DNA from: Bradyrhizobium valentinum
GTDB lineage: Bacteria > Pseudomonadota > Alphaproteobacteria > Rhizobiales > Xanthobacteraceae
NCBI RefSeq assembly: GCF_001440405.1
Contig: NZ_LLXX01000025.1
Location: 1-44,119 of the forward strand
Reading direction: 5' to 3'
DNA: 44,119 bases
The notes under the pieces are model-generated. The model was not told where the DNA came from, did no database searches, and saw nothing but the letters and a program-made list of their open reading frames with translations. Within the stretch, counting starts at the first letter, position 1. The number at the start of each line of letters is the position of its first letter. Below are positions 1 to 7,646 of this stretch, one piece after another. The position numbers were made by a program, and so were the translations under genes.

Positions 1-139
1 CGGCAGCGGGCGGCGTGGCAGGCGGCTGGGCGGCGGGCGGGGGATCGGCGGCCTGTTGGGCAGCGGCATTTAGCACGAAGGCACTCAAGAATGCGCCTGA
101 TAGCAACAGGCTGCGCGGCACCGACAAATAGCTCATCAT
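1..139 (-). CDS. Secreted Ala/Pro-rich protein, 5' part only
   Basis: The reading frame starts at an ATG at 139 on the minus strand and runs off the left edge, so only about 46 codons are visible. A second ATG directly follows the first. A GGGAGAA Shine-Dalgarno lies about 5-8 bases upstream. The N-terminus (MMSYLSVPRSLLLSGAF...) is a typical Sec signal peptide with likely cleavage after LNAAA. It is followed by a low-complexity Ala/Pro/Gln stretch, as found in linkers of periplasmic or outer-membrane proteins. The functional domain is outside the window, so no function can be assigned. The gene is divergent from the pqq operon and separated from it by the DUF6894 gene. Confidence 0.6.
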   Translation of the reverse strand, partial: MMSYLSVPRSLLLSGAFLSAFVLNAAAQQAADPPPAAQPPATPPAA

Positions 140-332
140 GGGCGTTCTCCCTGGCGGAAGCCTTTCTCTTCGCGCGGGCTGATATGCAGGCTAATATACT
201 GCCGCGCCGGAGGCTTTCCCGGCCGGCACTCTCCGATATTTACCTGCTGGTGCGCAATCGGAAACATGCCGCTCGAAGTTGCACTGCGGAAACGGTACGT
301 GAAGCTTTAACGCCTGTCGGCTCCGCGCGGTT

Positions 333-590
333 TCAGTGCCTGGTGATCGGACCGCCGGGCGCGTCGAGAATCGCTTCGGCGAACGGAAACTCCAGCACGA
401 TCTCGCCATCGTCGTCGGTGACTTCGATGGTGGCGCTGAGAAGCGCACCATCAGCGCCGTCGGTCTTGAGCAGCTCCCGGATCATGGCACGCGCCATTTC
501 CCAGGCGCGGTCAGGATCCCTGAGCACCTCGCCATCAGGATCGGAAATCAGCTCATCGCCGATACGGGTGTTGAAATAATATCGCGGCAT
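333..590 (-). CDS. DUF6894 family protein
   Basis: A small protein of 85 residues. It begins MPRYYFNTRIGDEL and continues with an acidic turn (SDPDGEVLRDPDRAWEMAR), the usual opening of DUF6894 proteins, which are abundant in Bradyrhizobium and relatives. The frame is open 18 codons further upstream to 644, but family members start at MPRYxF, so the ATG at 590 is preferred. No strong Shine-Dalgarno is visible for either start. The protein is acidic and lacks a signal peptide or membrane segment, so it is probably cytoplasmic. Its function is unknown. It stands alone on the minus strand and does not form an operon with its neighbours. Confidence 0.7.
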   Translation of the reverse strand: MPRYYFNTRIGDELISDPDGEVLRDPDRAWEMARAMIRELLKTDGADGALLSATIEVTDDDGEIVLEFPFAEAILDAPGGPITRH

Positions 591-840
591 CGGCGGAAAC
601 TTCACTCTTGTTAGGGTCCCACAATTGGAGACCGCATTCCTCACAGGTTAGCGGGCGTGCAGCACCGCAAACCCAGCATCGTCATTCACAACGGCTCGAA
701 CAACCGGGAAACGCCTGATCCCACGTTGTTTTGACCAGCGGTTCCCTGCACAGCTCCGTGAGCCCTTTCGCAGCGCAGCATAACTCTCTCAATTTTCCTG
801 CAAAGATTTAACTGGCGAACTTTTCGATCCGCGCTACCTT

Positions 841-859
841 AACTCCCCAGGGCGGAGTT
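841..859. promoter_or_regulatory. Inverted repeat just upstream of pqqA
   Basis: AACTCC (841-846) and GGAGTT (854-859) form a perfect 6-bp inverted repeat around a 7-base loop, about 13 bases before the pqqA Shine-Dalgarno. It could be a hairpin in the 5' untranslated leader that stabilises this short, highly expressed message, or an operator. The approximately 290 bases upstream (591-885) contain no gene and no promoter I would defend. Confidence 0.3.
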
Positions 860-885
860 CGTCCGGTAGCAAAAGGAGAGCCAAA

Positions 886-966
886 ATGGCCTGGAAAGCG
901 CCGAAAATCGTCGAAGTGCCGGTGGGCATGGAAATCAACATGTATATGTGCGCCGCCCGCAAGTAA
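886..966 (+). CDS. pqqA: PQQ precursor peptide PqqA
   Basis: A 26-codon gene starting at 886, with a strong AAAGGAGAG Shine-Dalgarno at 872-880. The peptide begins MAWKAPKIVEVPVGMEINMY. It carries the glutamate (E16) and tyrosine (Y20), three residues apart, that PqqE cross-links and that become the carbon skeleton of pyrroloquinoline quinone. The residues around them (VPVGMEINMYMCA) match the conserved PqqA core. The peptide is ribosomally made, bound by PqqD, modified by PqqE, trimmed by peptidases and then oxidised by PqqB and PqqC. It heads the pqqABCDE operon and is separated from pqqB by 165 bases that contain an inverted repeat. Confidence 0.97.
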   Translation: MAWKAPKIVEVPVGMEINMYMCAARK

Positions 967-993
967 GCGGTAGCGCAATTTCACTTCTCACGT

Positions 994-1057
994 AGGTGGA
1001 CCACCGGGCAGATACGTTCCCGAACGGGGAGACGTGTCGCAAAATCGGGGTCCACCT
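994..1057 (+). promoter_or_regulatory. Long-range hairpin between pqqA and pqqB
   Basis: AGGTGGACC (994-1002) and GGTCCACCT (1049-1057) are a perfect 9-bp inverted repeat separated by 46 bases. A smaller CGTTC/GAACG pair (1015-1026) sits inside the loop. Downstream at 1104-1111 is a run of eight T before the pqqB Shine-Dalgarno (AGGAGA, 1120-1125). PqqA is consumed one molecule per cofactor, and in other bacteria pqqA RNA is more abundant than downstream pqq RNA. A structure here could stabilise or terminate the pqqA message. The T run is too far from the stem to be a standard intrinsic terminator. Confidence 0.45.
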
Positions 1058-1131
1058 CGTGCTGTTTGTTCTCGGGGCTTAGCGCCCGGGTTTGTATCGG
1101 CAGTTTTTTTTGAGTTTCCAGGAGACGGATC

Positions 1132-2061
1132 ATGCTTCGCGTCGTCGTCCTGGGCGCCGCGGCAGGCGGTGGCGTTCCGCAGTGGAACTGCGGATGTCCG
1201 GTGTGCCGGAAAGCACGAAGCGAAAATCAGGAATTGCAGAGCACCCAGGCCTCGATCGCGGTCAGCGCCGACGGCGAGCACTGGTACCTCGTCAACGCCT
1301 CTCCCGACGTCCGCCAGCAGCTCATTGCGACACCGCAGCTTCACCCCAGGGCAGGCCAGGTCAGGCACAGCCCGATCGCCGGCGTCATCCTGACCAACGG
1401 CGAAATCGATGCGGTCGCAGGGCTGTTGTCGATGCGCGAGGGTTCGCCCTTCACGCTCTATGCGCACGAGCGGGTCCTTGCGATTTTGCGATCCAACAGC
1501 ATCTTTAACGTGCTGGGCGAAAACAACGTGAAGCGGCGGCCGATCGAGGTCGACAGGGCGTTCGAGCCGGCCCTGCCCGACGGCTCGCCATCCGGCATGG
1601 AGATCCTCCCCTTCGCGGTTCCCGGCAAGGGCGCGTGGTATCTCGAAGGCAAGGCGCATCCGACCGGCGGCGACAGCGCGGGCGACACGCTCGGACTTCG
1701 CATTCTGGACAAGGGAAGCGGCAAGTATTTTTATTTCCTGGCCGCCTGCGCGCGGGTGACCGACGATCTCAAATCGCGCCTGGCGGGCGCCGCGCTGGTC
1801 TTCTTCGACGGCACGGTGTGGCGCGACGACGAATTGATCGCAGCCGGCCTGGGCACCAAGACGGGACAGAGCATGGGCCACATTTCGATGTCGGGCGATC
1901 AGGGTGCGATCGCGAGCCTTGCCGGCCTCGACATCGGCCGCAAGGTGTTCTTGCATATCAACAACTCCAACCCCGCTTTGCTCTCCGGCTCGGAAGAGCG
2001 AAAGGCACTGGAGCAGGCGGGCTGGCAGATTCCGGCCGATGGAATGGAGATCACGCTGTGA
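1132..2061 (+). CDS. pqqB: PQQ biosynthesis protein PqqB (metallo-beta-lactamase fold)
   Basis: A protein of 309 residues, normal for PqqB. It starts MLRVVVLGAAAGGGVPQWNC and carries the CxCxxC zinc knuckle (C20, C22, C25), the family signature NASPD (55-59) and the C-terminal HINNSNP block. PqqB belongs to the metallo-beta-lactamase fold and is thought to hydroxylate the cross-linked Glu-Tyr intermediate after PqqE and the peptidases. The start is supported by AGGAGA 6-11 bases upstream. Oddity: where PqqB proteins I recall from Klebsiella and Methylorubrum read IDH or VDH followed by xxGL, this one reads EIDAVAGL. Ala94 therefore replaces a histidine that would be a metal ligand. The stop codon overlaps the pqqC start. 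Confidence 0.96.
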   Translation: MLRVVVLGAAAGGGVPQWNCGCPVCRKARSENQELQSTQASIAVSADGEHWYLVNASPDVRQQLIATPQLHPRAGQVRHSPIAGVILTNGEIDAVAGLLSMREGSPFTLYAHERVLAILRSNSIFNVLGENNVKRRPIEVDRAFEPALPDGSPSGMEILPFAVPGKGAWYLEGKAHPTGGDSAGDTLGLRILDKGSGKYFYFLAACARVTDDLKSRLAGAALVFFDGTVWRDDELIAAGLGTKTGQSMGHISMSGDQGAIASLAGLDIGRKVFLHINNSNPALLSGSEERKALEQAGWQIPADGMEITL

Positions 2062-2837
2062 ATGTCGTGCCTACCAGCGGAATGACCGCGCACTCGATCG
2101 GCAAGGGCATCACGCTCAACAGTGCCGATGAGCTGGAAGCGATGCTCCGTCACATCGGCGCGACGCGCTATCACAATCTGCATCCGTTCCACCGGCTGCT
2201 GCACGGCGGCAAGCTCAACAAGGGACAAGTGCAGGCCTGGGCGCTGAACCGCTATTTTTACCAGAGCACGATCCCGCTGAAGGACGCGATGGTGATCTCG
2301 CGGTTCCGCGACCGCGCCACAAGGATCGAATGGCGGCACCGCATCGAGGATCATGACGGCGATATCGGCTCCGAAGGCGGTATCGAGCGCTGGCTGAAGC
2401 TGACCGAGGGCCTCGGGCTCGACAGCGCCTATGTGGAATCGACCGAAGGCATCCTGCCCGCGACGCGATTTGCGGTGGAAGCCTACGTGCATTTCTGCCG
2501 CGACAGAACGCCGTTGGAAGCCATCGCCTCCTCGCTCACGGAACTGTTCGCGCCGAACCTGCATGAGGAGCGCATCTCGGGGATGCTGCAGCACTATGAT
2601 TTCGTCAATCCTGATATCATGAGCTATTTCAGCCGCCGCCTGACGCAGGCCCCGCGCGACGCGGGCTTCGCGCTGCAATACGTCAAGGCCAATGCAAGGA
2701 CGCCGGCGGAGCGCGAGGCGGTCTGCAACGCGCTGATCTTCAAGACCAATGTGCTATGGGTTCAGCTCGACGCGCTGTATCATGCCTATGTCGAGGGCCA
2801 CATTCCGCCCGGCGCGTTCGTGCCCAAAGGAGACTAG
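2058..2837 (+). CDS. pqqC: Pyrroloquinoline-quinone synthase PqqC
   Basis: This cofactor-free oxidase catalyses the last step of PQQ formation: ring closure and eight-electron oxidation of the intermediate AHQQ. The sequence shows the hallmark YHNLHPFHRLLHGGKLN near the N-terminus, then NRYFYQSTIPLKDA and the WRHRIEDHDGD block, as in other TENA/THI-4-fold PqqC proteins. Two starts are possible. The GTG at 2058 overlaps the pqqB stop (GTGA) and has GGAG 8 bases upstream, giving 259 residues. The ATG at 2082 has no Shine-Dalgarno and gives 251 residues, the length of the Klebsiella enzyme. I prefer the GTG for its coupling and ribosome site, but the first eight residues are uncertain. pqqD follows after 6 bases. 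Confidence 0.95.
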   Translation: MNVVPTSGMTAHSIGKGITLNSADELEAMLRHIGATRYHNLHPFHRLLHGGKLNKGQVQAWALNRYFYQSTIPLKDAMVISRFRDRATRIEWRHRIEDHDGDIGSEGGIERWLKLTEGLGLDSAYVESTEGILPATRFAVEAYVHFCRDRTPLEAIASSLTELFAPNLHEERISGMLQHYDFVNPDIMSYFSRRLTQAPRDAGFALQYVKANARTPAEREAVCNALIFKTNVLWVQLDALYHAYVEGHIPPGAFVPKGD

Positions 2838-2843
2838 CGATCG

Positions 2844-3155
2844 ATGGCTTTGAGCCGCAACATCAGTGTCAGCGAGGCGAGCCGGCCGAAATTGCCGCGG
2901 CACGCCCGGCTGAAATTCGATGAGACGCGGCAGGTGTGGGTGATCCTGGCGCCGGAGCGCGTGCTGGCGCCGGACGAGATCGCGGTCGAGGTGCTGCAGC
3001 TTTGCGACGGCGTGCGCAGCGTTGCCGACATGATCGACCAACTCGCCGTCAAATACGCGGCACCGCGCGAGGCGATCGCCACCGACGTGGTCGCCATGCT
3101 GCAGGACCTCGCAGACAAGGGTTTTCTGACCGAAGCGCGGGAGAAGACGTCATGA
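2844..3155 (+). CDS. pqqD: PqqA-binding chaperone PqqD
   Basis: A protein of 103 residues, matching the PqqD/RRE (RiPP recognition element) family. This winged-helix domain binds the PqqA peptide and presents it to the radical SAM enzyme PqqE. The core reads PKLPRHARLKFDETRQVWVILAPERV, then LQLCDGVRSVADMIDQL and a C-terminal LADKGFL, all typical. The start is set by AAGGAGA (2826-2832). The stop overlaps the pqqE start by four bases (ATGA), so the two partner proteins should be made in a coupled way. Confidence 0.96.
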   Translation: MALSRNISVSEASRPKLPRHARLKFDETRQVWVILAPERVLAPDEIAVEVLQLCDGVRSVADMIDQLAVKYAAPREAIATDVVAMLQDLADKGFLTEAREKTS

Positions 3156-4360
3156 GCGACCTCCTCGCCGATGGCAAGACAGCCAGCACCGTTCCCAGTG
3201 ACGGGCTCGCGGTTCTGGAATCGCAGCGTTCGACGGCGGAGACGTTCGGCATTCCGCTCGCGGTGCTCGCCGAACTAACGCACCGCTGCCCGCTGCAATG
3301 CCCCTATTGCTCCAACCCGATCGAGCTCGACCGCGGCAGCAGCGAACTCACGACCGAAGAATGGAAGAAGGTGCTCAGCGAGCTCGCCGAAATCGGCGTG
3401 CTGCAGATCCATTTCTCCGGCGGCGAGCCGACCGCGCGCAAGGATCTGGTCGAACTGGTCCAGCACGCGACCGATGTCGGGCTCTACTCCAATCTCATCA
3501 CGTCGGCGGTCCTCCTGACTAAAGACAAACTTTCGGCGCTGGCCGATGCCGGCCTCTGCCATGTGCAGATCAGTTTCCAGGGCAACGAGCCCGTGGTGGC
3601 CGATCGCGTCGCCGGGCTGAAAAACGCGCATGAGAAAAAGATCGAAGCCGCGAAATGGACGCGCGAGCTCGACCTGCCGCTGACGGTGAACGCGGTCATG
3701 CACCGCCAAAACCTGCATCAGCTCCAGGATATTATCCAGATGGCGGTCGATCTCGACGCCGACCGGCTCGAGGTCGCCAACGTCCAGTATTACGGCTGGG
3801 CCTTGAAGAACCGCGCCGCCTTGATGCCGGCGCTCGAGCAGATCGAGGAGACCAGCCGCATCGTCGAGGAGGCCGCGACACGCCTGAAGGGCATTCTCGC
3901 GATCGACTATGTGGTGCCGGACTATTACGCGCTGCGACCGAAGAAATGCATGGGCGGCTGGGGCCGGCAGTTCTTCAATATCTCGCCCGCCGGCAAGGTC
4001 CTGCCCTGCCACGCGGCGGAAAGCATCACCGGGCTCGAATTCGAATCCGTGCGCTCCAATCATTCGATCGCCTGGATCTGGCAAAATTCCGAAGCCTTCA
4101 ACCGCTATCGCGGCACCGGCTGGATGAAGGAGCCGTGCAAGAGTTGCGAGTTCCGGGAAATCGATTTCGGCGGCTGCCGCTGCCAGGCTTTTGCGCTGAC
4201 CGGCGACGCCGGCAATACCGATCCGGCCTGCACGCTGTCGCCGCGGCATGAAGAGATTTTCAAGCAGGCCGAGCGCGAGGCCGCCGCGCACCAGGACCGC
4301 TTCCTCTATCGCAATTTCGCCGGCGGCACGCTGGAGACGGAAGGCGAGCATGGCGCCTGA
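3152..4360 (+). CDS. pqqE: PqqA peptide cyclase PqqE (radical SAM/SPASM)
   Basis: A radical SAM enzyme of 402 residues that forms the carbon-carbon bond between Glu16 and Tyr20 of PqqA. The SAM-cluster motif CPLQCPYC places three cysteines at residues 46, 50 and 53. The SAM-binding GGEP follows at about residue 90. The C-terminal half carries the SPASM auxiliary-cluster cysteines, including KKCMGGWG, LPCHAAE, EPCKSCEF, GGCRCQAF and DPACTLSP. The ATG overlaps the pqqD stop (ATGA). An open frame continues upstream to 2936 but overlaps pqqD in a non-coding frame, so the overlap start is chosen. The 3' end overlaps the next gene by 11 bases. Confidence 0.97.
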   Translation: MSDLLADGKTASTVPSDGLAVLESQRSTAETFGIPLAVLAELTHRCPLQCPYCSNPIELDRGSSELTTEEWKKVLSELAEIGVLQIHFSGGEPTARKDLVELVQHATDVGLYSNLITSAVLLTKDKLSALADAGLCHVQISFQGNEPVVADRVAGLKNAHEKKIEAAKWTRELDLPLTVNAVMHRQNLHQLQDIIQMAVDLDADRLEVANVQYYGWALKNRAALMPALEQIEETSRIVEEAATRLKGILAIDYVVPDYYALRPKKCMGGWGRQFFNISPAGKVLPCHAAESITGLEFESVRSNHSIAWIWQNSEAFNRYRGTGWMKEPCKSCEFREIDFGGCRCQAFALTGDAGNTDPACTLSPRHEEIFKQAEREAAAHQDRFLYRNFAGGTLETEGEHGA

Positions 4361-5336
4361 CGCCGACGCCGGCAAATCCATCAAACCCGCAGATCCGTTT
4401 GCGCCGCTGACGTCGGAGCAGTTCGCGGTCGGCGACGGTCACGATATCTACGTCGAAAGCGTCGGCCGGCCAGACGGCATTCCCGCGGTCTATCTGCATG
4501 GCGGGCCCGGCAGCGGCTGCCAGCCGGACCATCGCCGATTGTTCGATCCCGAACGCTTCCATGCTGTGCTGTTCGACCAGCGCGGCGCGGGGCGCAGCCG
4601 CCCCAAGGGCGGCCGCGAAGCCAACACGCTGCCGCATCTGATCGCGGACATGGAAGCGATCCGCGAAAAATTCGGCTTTCCGCGCTGGATGATCGTCGGC
4701 GGCTCCTGGGGCGCGACGCTGGCGCTGGCGTATGCAGAGACCCACCCCAACCGCGTCACCGGCATCGTGCTGCGCGCCACTTTCCTCGGTACATCAGAGG
4801 AAATTGAAAACGGTTTTCTCAGGGTGTTGCCGCGATTTTATCCCGGTCTTTACGATGACTTCCTGAGCGTGTTGCCGGAAGACGAACGCGGGCAACCGAT
4901 CCAGGCCTATTTCCGCAGGATCCTCGATCCCGATACCGCCGTGCATATTCCTGCCGCGCGGGCCTGGGGCGAAACCGAACGTATCCTTTCCGAACACACG
5001 CCAAATCGCACACGCCTCGATCTGGCTACACTCAATTCATCGCGGGGCCTGCCGACGACGCCGTTCATGGAAGCGCACTACTTCGCCAATGACTGCTTCA
5101 TGGAGCCGAACCAGTTGTTGCGCGAAGCGGGCAAGCTCAAAGGCATCCCCGGCATCATCGTGCAGGGCCGCTATGACCTGCTGTGCCCGCCTGCGACCTC
5201 GCATGCGCTTGCTGCCGTGTGGCAGGAAGCCGAAATCCGCTTTGTCGAGGGCGCCGGCCATACGCTGTACGATCCCGGCGTCCGCGACGCCGTGATGAAG
5301 GCAATCGCGGACATGGCTTCCAGAACTGGCAAATAG
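4350..5336 (+). CDS. pip: Prolyl aminopeptidase-like alpha/beta hydrolase (peptidase S33)
   Basis: A protein of 328 residues resembling proline iminopeptidase. It shows the HGGPGSGC oxyanion motif at 50-57, DQRGAGRS at 76-83, and the nucleophile elbow GGSWG with Ser119. The acid is probably the Asp in GRYDLLCP and the base the His in GAGHTLYD. There is no signal peptide, so it is cytoplasmic. It overlaps pqqE by 11 bases, so it is translated as part of the pqq operon. No pqqF/pqqG zinc-protease gene is present in the window. A proline-specific aminopeptidase could help trim modified PqqA, which has Pro12 four residues before the cross-linked Glu16; that role is inference. The symbol reflects the family, not a proven substrate. 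Confidence 0.88.
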   Translation: MAPDADAGKSIKPADPFAPLTSEQFAVGDGHDIYVESVGRPDGIPAVYLHGGPGSGCQPDHRRLFDPERFHAVLFDQRGAGRSRPKGGREANTLPHLIADMEAIREKFGFPRWMIVGGSWGATLALAYAETHPNRVTGIVLRATFLGTSEEIENGFLRVLPRFYPGLYDDFLSVLPEDERGQPIQAYFRRILDPDTAVHIPAARAWGETERILSEHTPNRTRLDLATLNSSRGLPTTPFMEAHYFANDCFMEPNQLLREAGKLKGIPGIIVQGRYDLLCPPATSHALAAVWQEAEIRFVEGAGHTLYDPGVRDAVMKAIADMASRTGK

Positions 5337-5347
5337 GAAACAAGAAA

Positions 5348-6013
5348 ATGCCGATGGCCGGAAAGGGCATGCTGCTGACGTCGATGAACATCGACGCCGC
5401 GCACGAAGCTGAATTCAATCGCTGGTACGACCGCGAACATCTCGAAGAGCGCGTCGCGATCGACGGCTTCCTCGAAGCCCGCCGCTATGTCGCGCATGAC
5501 GGCAATCCGAAATATCTCAGCCTCTACTCCACCGAGACCTTCGAGGTACTGGACAGCCCGGCCTATCGCGCCGCGCTGGCGAACCAGACGGCGTGGTCGA
5601 TGGCCAACATTGCGCGCTTCCAGAACATGATCCGGGCGGTTGCGCGCATCACGGTCAGCCGCGGCACCGGCCGCGGTGCAGCGCTCGGAATTGTCAGGCT
5701 GCGTCCCGCGCCCGGCGGCGAGGATAAATTGCGCGCTGCACTCGCCGAGCAACTCGATCCCGCCCAGCTCGACGGCATCATCTCCCTGCATTTGATCGAG
5801 AGTGACCCGGCGCTGTCAAAGCCGATCACCGACGATCCTTCCGCGCCCAATCCCGGCGCCGGCGACTGGTTCGTGCTGATCGATGCGACCGATGTCGGCG
5901 CGTTGCCCGCGGCAATGCTGCGCTTCAGCGGTAACATCGCATTGAAGCCGCTGACGGTCTCAAGCGGCGTCTATCGGCTGATGTGGGACCTGGCGAAGAG
6001 CGATATCGGCTAG
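5348..6013 (+). CDS. DUF4286/EthD-like ferredoxin-fold protein
   Basis: A protein of 221 residues with two similar halves. The N-terminal half (KGMLLTSMNIDAAHEAEFNRW, then YDREHLEERVAIDGFLEARR) looks like the dimeric alpha/beta-barrel fold of the DUF4286/EthD group, where a WY-x-x-EH segment is common. The second half (GAALGIVRLRPAPGGEDKLRA) appears to repeat the fold. The ATG at 5348 follows the hydrolase stop by 11 bases with GGAAA in between, so it is probably co-transcribed with pqqABCDE. No catalytic residues can be named. A role in PQQ handling is only suggested by position. It could equally be an unrelated passenger gene of the operon. Confidence 0.75.
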   Translation: MPMAGKGMLLTSMNIDAAHEAEFNRWYDREHLEERVAIDGFLEARRYVAHDGNPKYLSLYSTETFEVLDSPAYRAALANQTAWSMANIARFQNMIRAVARITVSRGTGRGAALGIVRLRPAPGGEDKLRAALAEQLDPAQLDGIISLHLIESDPALSKPITDDPSAPNPGAGDWFVLIDATDVGALPAAMLRFSGNIALKPLTVSSGVYRLMWDLAKSDIG

Positions 6014-6446
6014 GCGCTTTCCCCGCTGCCGAGGGTCGCGCGCAGGTTCGTGAACCCGGTTGGTGGCTTGATCGCGGCGTTCCGAAACGGTAACTAGCGA
6101 TGTCGCTCCGTAAAAACCCGGTGAAGGCGTTGTTAACGCGATGTCGAGTAAACCGGTGGCCAAGATTGCTTTCTGGCATGAATTGCCTGGTCCGGAGCGG
6201 GTCCGCACGATTGGTGCTTGCGCCAGGCGGCTTCAATTCTTCTTCTCGTAACGGTCGAATGCCTTGATAAGGCAGGTGAGAACTTCTGCCAAAGTCTCTA
6301 ATATCGCTTTCAATTACCCTGCTGATGTTATCTCTCAGATGTGCGATGGTTGCGTGGAAGCGCTCCTTCTTGCGGGTGCTGGAGCGATCGATCGGCTGAA
6401 GATGCCACATGCATCTACTTTTCAGCCCACACTGGAGTTGAGATGC
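6014..6446. other. Non-coding gap between the pqq operon and chrA
   Basis: These 433 bases are less GC-rich than their surroundings. They hold small inverted repeats, for example GTTC-GT-GAAC near 6051 and GCGTT-GTT-AACGC near 6133, but no clear terminator. A chrA-frame extension runs back to 6264 and a minus-strand frame is open throughout, but neither has family features or a ribosome site. I see no tRNA and no supportable gene. Confidence 0.5.
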
Positions 6447-7646
6447 ATGGCGGAAAAGTCCGCGCGCAGTATCGCCGAGATTTTCGCCGCCTTCCTCAAA
6501 CTCGGCCTCACATCGTTCGGCGGGCCGATCGCGCATCTCGGTTACTTCAGGGCAGAATTTGTCGAGCGGCGGAAATGGCTGAGCGAAAGCAGCTACGCCG
6601 ATATCGTTGCGCTCTGCCAGTTCCTGCCGGGGCCGGCATCCAGCCAAGTGGGTTTCACGCTCGGCATCCTGCGCGGCAACGGCCTGATTGGCGGATTGGC
6701 GGCGTGGTTCGCCTTCACCATGCCCTCCGCCCTCATCATGTTCGCCTTTGCACTCGGCGCAACCGCCCTCACCGGCCCGTTCGCCGAGGGGATTCTTCAC
6801 GGCCTGAAGCTGGTCGCGGTTGCCGTGGTCGCGCAAGCGATCTGGGGCATGGCAAACAGCCTGACGCCGGATCGGGCGCGGGCTGCGATCGCGCTTGCGG
6901 CGGTTGCGATCGTGGTTTTCGTCGGCGGATCGTTCGGGCAGATCGGCGCCATCGCGCTTGGGGCGGTGGCCGGGCTGTGGCTGTGCCGCGGCGACGGGCC
7001 GGCGCTGACCGGCCAACTCGGCTTTTCGGTGTCGCGTCAACACGGCGTAGTCGCACTCGCACTTTTCGCAGTGCTGTTCCTGGTCACGCCACTGGTGGCC
7101 GTAAGGACCGGCTCGCAGGGCCTTGCCCTGTTCGACGCGTTTTATCGTTCCGGCTCCCTCGTGTTCGGCGGCGGCCATGTCGTGTTGCCGCTGTTGCAGG
7201 CGGAAGTCGTGACGCCAGGCTGGGTCAGCAATGCTGATTTCCTCGCCGGCTACGGCATGGCGCAAGCCGTGCCCGGACCGCTATTCACCTTTGCGGCCTA
7301 TCTCGGCGCCGTCACCGGCCCCGCTCCCAATGGCCTCGCCGGAGCGGTGATTGCGCTCATCGCGCTGTCTCTGCCGGGACTATTGCTGGTCTACGGCATG
7401 CTGCCGTTCTGGGACGCGCTACGCCTGCGCCCCATGGCGCAAGCCGCCATGCGCGGCACCAATGCGGCCGTCGTCGGCATACTTGGGGCGGCGCTGTACA
7501 ACCCGGTATGGACCAGCGCCGTGTTCACGCCGCGTGATTTCGCCGTGGCGCTCGCCGGCTTCCTGCTGCTGACGGTTTGGAAACTGGCACCATGGATCGT
7601 CGTCGTCCTGTTGGGGACGACCGGCGCAATTCTGCGGCTGATCTGA
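6447..7646 (+). CDS. chrA: Chromate transporter ChrA, two-domain form
   Basis: An inner-membrane protein of 399 residues in the CHR family, which exports chromate taken up through sulfate routes. The N-terminal domain has the family signature GLTSFGGPIAHLGYFRAEFV and the LPGPASSQVGF segment. The C-terminal domain repeats it as SLVFGGGHVVLPLLQ and AVPGPLFTFAAYLGA. About ten hydrophobic segments are visible. The frame is open back to 6264, but the ATG at 6447 has GGAG 9 bases upstream and gives the usual family length. The gene stands alone. No chrB regulator is present nearby, so its control and whether chromate is its true substrate here are unknown. Confidence 0.92.
   Translation: MAEKSARSIAEIFAAFLKLGLTSFGGPIAHLGYFRAEFVERRKWLSESSYADIVALCQFLPGPASSQVGFTLGILRGNGLIGGLAAWFAFTMPSALIMFAFALGATALTGPFAEGILHGLKLVAVAVVAQAIWGMANSLTPDRARAAIALAAVAIVVFVGGSFGQIGAIALGAVAGLWLCRGDGPALTGQLGFSVSRQHGVVALALFAVLFLVTPLVAVRTGSQGLALFDAFYRSGSLVFGGGHVVLPLLQAEVVTPGWVSNADFLAGYGMAQAVPGPLFTFAAYLGAVTGPAPNGLAGAVIALIALSLPGLLLVYGMLPFWDALRLRPMAQAAMRGTNAAVVGILGAALYNPVWTSAVFTPRDFAVALAGFLLLTVWKLAPWIVVVLLGTTGAILRLI

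Noticed and set aside
91..579. 162-codon plus-strand open frame
   Set aside because: It runs antisense to the DUF6894 gene and to the start of the secreted-protein gene. Atypical composition and no ribosome site.
1074..1111. Intrinsic terminator between pqqA and pqqB
   Set aside because: The GGGC/GCCC stem is short and about 15 bases away from the T8 run, so it does not form a standard terminator.
5925..7265. 446-codon minus-strand open frame across the gap before chrA
   Set aside because: Mostly antisense to chrA. The part in the gap has no family features or start signal, although it was examined as a possible remnant.
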